In this document: in pieces, positions 15,233-18,698 of the stretch
Position numbering within the stretch: position 1 is the stretch's first letter
Layout: every line of letters starts with the position of its first letter
NCBI GenBank assembly: GCA_947311795.1
Contig: CAMZLX010000008.1
Span: 1-18,698, forward strand
Length of the DNA: 18,698 bases
From: an uncultured Zetaproteobacteria bacterium
GTDB lineage: Bacteria > Pseudomonadota > Zetaproteobacteria > Mariprofundales > Mariprofundaceae
Reading direction: 5' to 3'
Made by a program: the position numbers and the translations under genes
Notes under the pieces: model-generated
Database searches by the model: none
Told to the model about the DNA's origin: nothing
Seen by the model: only the letters and a program-made list of their open reading frames with translations

Positions 15233-15700
15233 TCAATCCAACAACGCAGAAATGCGCAAAATAGGCAACTCTTCATCACCAATATGTAACAAACCTTGCC
15301 TATATTTCCCTCCATCATCAGCAGGTATATCAGATGTTGGAATACTGTATAAATCAGCAATCGAATCCACCCAAAGAACCAAATGAACTCTCTCATGTCT
15401 AAGCAAAAGAAAGCGAGTCTGTGTATTTTTTTCTTGAACAGGTTCTGATAGTTTCATTACTTTCCCCGCATCAATAATACAACATATTTGCCCACGAATA
15501 TTGGTCACGCCAATCAAGTGGTCGGGTGCCATAGGCACAGGCGTCACAACAGCAGGGCGAACCACACTCGCTACAGCGTCAACAGCAATCAAAAAAATAG
15601 TACCATTCATTGCAACGCGCATAAAGTCGGAATGCGGTGTTTTTTCTTCATTGATTGCATCTTTTGCATCTTGAATTGCTTGAATATCTAAACCAGCCAC
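15233..15700 (-). CDS. CheW-family adaptor (PilI-like)
   Basis: A 155-residue single-domain CheW protein that should couple the chemoreceptor to the CheA kinase. After a polar N-terminal extension of about 24 residues, the fold shows FMRVAMNGTIFLIAVDAVASVV, then VTPVPMAPDHLIGVTNIRGQICCIIDAGKVMKL, which is the canonical CheW core, and LVLWVDSIADL near the C-terminus. The start is a GTG at 15700 with AGAGAGG 5 nt before it; an overlapping ATG is out of frame and stops after four codons. It starts 11 nt after the stop of the ATPase-receiver gene. Adjacent placement to a pilus-type ATPase makes PilI-like adaptors the best comparison. Confidence 0.9.
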   Translation of the reverse strand: MAGLDIQAIQDAKDAINEEKTPHSDFMRVAMNGTIFLIAVDAVASVVRPAVVTPVPMAPDHLIGVTNIRGQICCIIDAGKVMKLSEPVQEKNTQTRFLLLRHERVHLVLWVDSIADLYSIPTSDIPADDGGKYRQGLLHIGDEELPILRISALLD

Positions 15701-15711
15701 ATCAGCCTCTC

Positions 15712-17919
15712 TTACCCTTTCGCCGCAGCGCGAATACGATTATACATGCTTAACATCTTTCTCACCCTAGCTTGCAGCTTCATGGGCTCAACGGGTTTGA
15801 CAATGTAATCATCTGCGCCCGAGTCTAAGCCCAAAACCTCATCCTCTTCATCCTTGCGCGAAGTTAACATAATAATCGGAATGTCATCATATTTACTTTG
15901 CCTTCGCATTTCTTTAATAAATGTTGGGCCATCAACATTCGGCATTTCATAATCAACAATTATAAGGCTTAACTTATCTTTAGCTTGTTGCAAAAGACTT
16001 AAACCTTTGCGCCCATCATCCGCCTCAATCACATCATGACCTTCTGCCTGTAAAATAAAACGCACCAAACTACGAATACTTTTAGAGTCATCAATCATCA
16101 TGATGGTATTGTGCGTTTTATCTTCAGTCTTCTTAACTTGTCCTTCGTCTCTAGCGGCGGCGGCTTGCCCCAGCGACATCAATGTTCCATCTTCAGCAAT
16201 TCTATCACGAAACGTGAAATCTTCGGGTGCTGTAGCAAGCCGTTGCACTTCTTTAATACTCGTAATACCTGCCAACACTTTATTCATACCGTCTTCAAAC
16301 AAGGCATACATACCTTCCTCACGGCAAACCTGCATAAGCTCTTGATCTGAAACCTCGTTGGCAATGGATTGACGCACCCTATCATTAACATAAAGTGTTT
16401 CATGCACACCACAACGACCTTTATAGCCTATATTCATGCAAGCATCACAGCCAACTGGTTCATACACCTCTATATCATCAGGTATTTCAAACTGGGTAAT
16501 CAACTCTGCGGAAGGCTTCACCTTTTTCTTACACTTAACACACAAGCGCCTTGCCAGCCGTTGCGCCACGATCATATTCAAACACGATGATAATGCGACT
16601 GCATCTGTTCCCATTTCCACCAAGCGACTGACTGTAGATGGTGCATCATTGGTGTGAAGTGTGGACATCACCAAATGTCCTGTTTGCGCCGCATGCAGTG
16701 CGATATGTGCCGTTTCTTCATCGCGAATCTCACCCACCATCACCACATCAGGGTCTTGGCGCAAAATAGAGCGAAGTGCTGCAGCAAAGGTCATTCCTGC
16801 GCGAGCGTTTACCTGCACTTGATTCAACCCTTTAATTTGAAACTCTACAGGGTCTTCAACCGTTACAATATTGGTTTCTTCGTCGTTAATATGATGCAAA
16901 AAAGAATATAAAGTGGTTGTTTTACCCGACCCCGTGGGCCCTGTGACCAACACCGCACCTGTGGGTCGCGCAATACATTCGCGAATCCTTTCATCGGCAA
17001 GCTTTTCGAACGCAAGCACATCAAGCGAAAGCGATAATCCTGATTTATCCAAAATACGCATTACAATTTTTTCGCCATACATGGCAGGCAAGGTCGACAC
17101 ACGCATATCAAACCCTTTGCCACCAAACTTTACTTTAGTTCGCCCGTCTTGTGGTGTTCTTGTATTGGATATATCCAATTTAGACATGATTTTAATACGT
17201 GATACAAGCATAGGATGTGCCTTGGATGGGAATTGCATCACTGCGCGCAACCGCCCATCAATCCTCAATCGCACAATGCTGTTACGCTCCCCACCCTCAA
17301 TATGAATATCTGAACTCCCCAACTGCATGGCCTTGATAATGATACCATTTACCAGCTTGATAATAGGCGAGCCTTCTGCTCCTTTTTTTAACGAATCAAT
17401 ATCCGCCGATTCATTTTCATTTTCATCCTCAACGCCCGCTTCAAAGTCACCTGAATCGCCAAGACTCGACATGGCATCATCAAACGCCGCATCACCATCG
17501 CTATATAACTCTCTAATTTTCTTTTGAATAAGCTCAGGGTTGGCAAACACCGACCGCACACGCTGTCCAAGCTTGAATTGCAGCGTGTCCATGGCTGCAT
17601 AGTCCATAGGGTCAGCCGTTGCAATAACCATTTCTCCACCGCTCATAGCTATAGGAATAAAGTGAAACTCAATACAAAGTTCTTCGGGGCATTTATCAAC
17701 AAGCCTTTGGTCAACTTCAACATGGTTTAAGTTCAAGTAAGGAACTTTATAAATTTTAGCCAAGGCTTGCAGAACCTTCTCACCATCCACACCTTCAACA
17801 GAAAGCAGACCCAACAATAGGCCACCACGCTTTGCCCCCTCACTTTGCATGGCTTCAGATATCTGCTCTTGTGTCACAAGACCTGCATCCATCAATTGCC
17901 TTTGCTGCTTAAGAAGCAT
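15712..17919 (-). CDS. PilB/GspE-type extension ATPase fused to a CheY-like receiver domain
   Basis: A 735-residue fusion. Residues about 1-145 resemble the T2SSE_N/MshEN-type N-terminal domain; an acidic linker (143-178) follows. The secretion ATPase core (185-560) has Walker A GPTGSGKTT (327-335, Lys333), Walker B VVMVGEIRDEETA with Glu397, a His box TGHLVMSTLHTNDAP, and the zinc tetracysteine Cys460/463 and Cys491/494 typical of PilB/GspE. After a linker (575-604), a complete receiver domain (605-725) has Asp610/611, phosphoacceptor Asp656 in VDYEMP, Thr686 and Lys708 (VKP). Secretion and pilus ATPases normally end near residue 570, so the receiver is an addition. It heads the operon with cheW, the receptor and cheA. 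The ATG at 17919 follows AGGGGGG. PilB (type IV pilus) and GspE (type II secretion) cannot be separated with confidence. Confidence 0.93.
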   Translation of the reverse strand: MLLKQQRQLMDAGLVTQEQISEAMQSEGAKRGGLLLGLLSVEGVDGEKVLQALAKIYKVPYLNLNHVEVDQRLVDKCPEELCIEFHFIPIAMSGGEMVIATADPMDYAAMDTLQFKLGQRVRSVFANPELIQKKIRELYSDGDAAFDDAMSSLGDSGDFEAGVEDENENESADIDSLKKGAEGSPIIKLVNGIIIKAMQLGSSDIHIEGGERNSIVRLRIDGRLRAVMQFPSKAHPMLVSRIKIMSKLDISNTRTPQDGRTKVKFGGKGFDMRVSTLPAMYGEKIVMRILDKSGLSLSLDVLAFEKLADERIRECIARPTGAVLVTGPTGSGKTTTLYSFLHHINDEETNIVTVEDPVEFQIKGLNQVQVNARAGMTFAAALRSILRQDPDVVMVGEIRDEETAHIALHAAQTGHLVMSTLHTNDAPSTVSRLVEMGTDAVALSSCLNMIVAQRLARRLCVKCKKKVKPSAELITQFEIPDDIEVYEPVGCDACMNIGYKGRCGVHETLYVNDRVRQSIANEVSDQELMQVCREEGMYALFEDGMNKVLAGITSIKEVQRLATAPEDFTFRDRIAEDGTLMSLGQAAAARDEGQVKKTEDKTHNTIMMIDDSKSIRSLVRFILQAEGHDVIEADDGRKGLSLLQQAKDKLSLIIVDYEMPNVDGPTFIKEMRRQSKYDDIPIIMLTSRKDEEDEVLGLDSGADDYIVKPVEPMKLQARVRKMLSMYNRIRAAAKG

Positions 17920-17950
17920 GACCCCCCCTGATTGGATTCATAAGTTGGAT

Positions 17951-17978
17951 AATATAGTAGCTAAGTAAAGAATATCAA
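17951..17978 (-). promoter_or_regulatory. Promoter of the ATPase-receiver/chemosensory operon
   Basis: On the minus strand a -35 TTGATA (17978-17973) is separated by 16 bp from a -10 TATATT (17956-17951). The transcription start should be near 17944, about 25 nt upstream of the ATG and its AGGGGGG ribosome site. No other promoter as good is seen between the following genes. Confidence 0.6.
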
Positions 17979-18028
17979 GTAGTTTTTCCATGCTTTTACT
18001 AATAAATAATCAAGGTAGGCTTGGGCTC

Positions 18029-18698
18029 ATGAAACAGCTTATAAATTCCGTAACCCAGAAGCAAATTATTTATGCCCTGTTTACACTCATTTTACTTGCA
18101 AGTTGTACAAAACAGAACGCTTCCTCAACGCTGCATACCAACACGTATAAACCCATAAACAACAATGCTTTTCTTCTTGAGAAACAACGCGCACTCACTT
18201 TGGATGAGGCACCTTTAACTAGTCCTACAGAAGATCCCCTATCTATTTTTATTGCTAACCTTGCATCCAAAGACATGGACATCATTCAATACGAAGCACG
18301 TAGAGCCACCTTGCCCAACTGGCAAAACATTGATGCTCGCGCCCAACTTTCTCGGCAACGCATGCTGCAACTTCTGGAAGACATGGATGCACCCCTAGAG
18401 CTTCTTTTTGTGCCCGTGGCTGAATCAGGTTACAACCCTTACGCACTCTCTCCCACTGGTGCGCTTGGGCTTTGGCAGCTTATGCCCAAAACCGCCATTG
18501 AACTGGGTGCAACACATAGGCATGGGCTGGATGGCAGACGACATATTGAACAAAGCACACGTGCGGCAGTGTCATACTTTTTAAAACTTCATAAGCGTTT
18601 TGATAATTGGACGTTAGCCCTTGCCGCATACAACCTGGGTCCTTGGGGTGTGCAACGCCGCTTGAACAAAACACCTTGGCAGCCAGAAGATGGGCTTA
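18029..18698 (+). CDS. Membrane-bound lytic murein transglycosylase, MltD-like (5' part)
   Basis: The 5' 223 codons of a GH23 lytic transglycosylase that cleaves peptidoglycan glycan strands. A lipoprotein signal peptide ends in LLASC (Cys26), so it should be lipid-anchored in the envelope. The SLT domain shows the catalytic Glu132 in VAESGYNPYALSPTGA, GLWQLMP (147-153) and LALAAYNLGPWGV (197-209), and the frame stays open to the window end. LysM or other C-terminal domains, if present, are outside. It is transcribed divergently from the ATPase-receiver operon across about 110 bp, so the two may share regulation. A strong Shine-Dalgarno is not seen (AGG lies 13 nt upstream), and no clear promoter was read on the plus strand. 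Confidence 0.9.
   Translation, partial: MKQLINSVTQKQIIYALFTLILLASCTKQNASSTLHTNTYKPINNNAFLLEKQRALTLDEAPLTSPTEDPLSIFIANLASKDMDIIQYEARRATLPNWQNIDARAQLSRQRMLQLLEDMDAPLELLFVPVAESGYNPYALSPTGALGLWQLMPKTAIELGATHRHGLDGRRHIEQSTRAAVSYFLKLHKRFDNWTLALAAYNLGPWGVQRRLNKTPWQPEDGL

Noticed and set aside
1..18698. CRISPR arrays, tRNA or rRNA genes
   Set aside because: No regularly spaced repeats and no cloverleaf-forming segments or rRNA signatures were seen on either strand by eye.

Overview
The window reads as a chromosomal segment of a moderately AT-rich, aerobic Gram-negative proteobacterium. It encodes an 8-stranded-barrel outer membrane protein, a lipobox lytic transglycosylase, a periplasmic HtrA protease, the ubiquinone hydroxylase Coq7 and the tRNA wobble-uridine enzyme CmoM. 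Together these suggest a gamma- or zetaproteobacterium. That assignment is an inference from gene content; no rRNA is present to settle it. No tRNA, rRNA or CRISPR array was seen.

Layout. All genes lie on the minus strand except an IS3 remnant and the last gene. (1) 1-3446: the 5' part of ligA (TTG start, catalytic Lys115), a TlpA-like thioredoxin, a hairpin terminator, and a Do-type HtrA protease. (2) 3537-6354: a tightly packed housekeeping operon transcribed serB-def-fmt-rseC, with junctions of 0, -4 and -4 nt. The rseC/htrA pair recalls mucC-mucD of Pseudomonas, but without the sigma factor and anti-sigma genes. (3) 6355-6732: an intergenic gap holding a 266-bp internally deleted IS3-family element with 40-bp imperfect terminal inverted repeats and a 54-codon fused OrfA/OrfB ORF. 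(4) 6733-8845: cmoM, coq7 and an OmpA-like barrel protein, headed by a promoter with two palindromic operators. (5) 8862-17978: a seven-gene co-directional run, transcribed from a good promoter at 17951-17978: PilB/GspE-type ATPase with a C-terminal receiver domain, cheW, chemoreceptor, hybrid CheA with receiver, PHP phosphoesterase, short-chain dehydrogenase and YgjP-like metallopeptidase. (6) 18029-end, plus strand: a divergent lytic transglycosylase lipoprotein, cut by the window edge.

The most interesting part is region 5. The chemoreceptor, CheW and CheA form a complete signalling core. There is no stand-alone CheY; the two receivers are fused, one to CheA and the other to the type IV pilus/type II secretion extension ATPase. 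The simplest reading is a chemosensory pathway that phosphorylates its pilus-type motor directly, with the CheA receiver as a phosphate sink or second branch. No CheR or CheB is in the window, and the receptor appears to lack a HAMP domain. This reading is inferred from domain order and needs biochemical confirmation.
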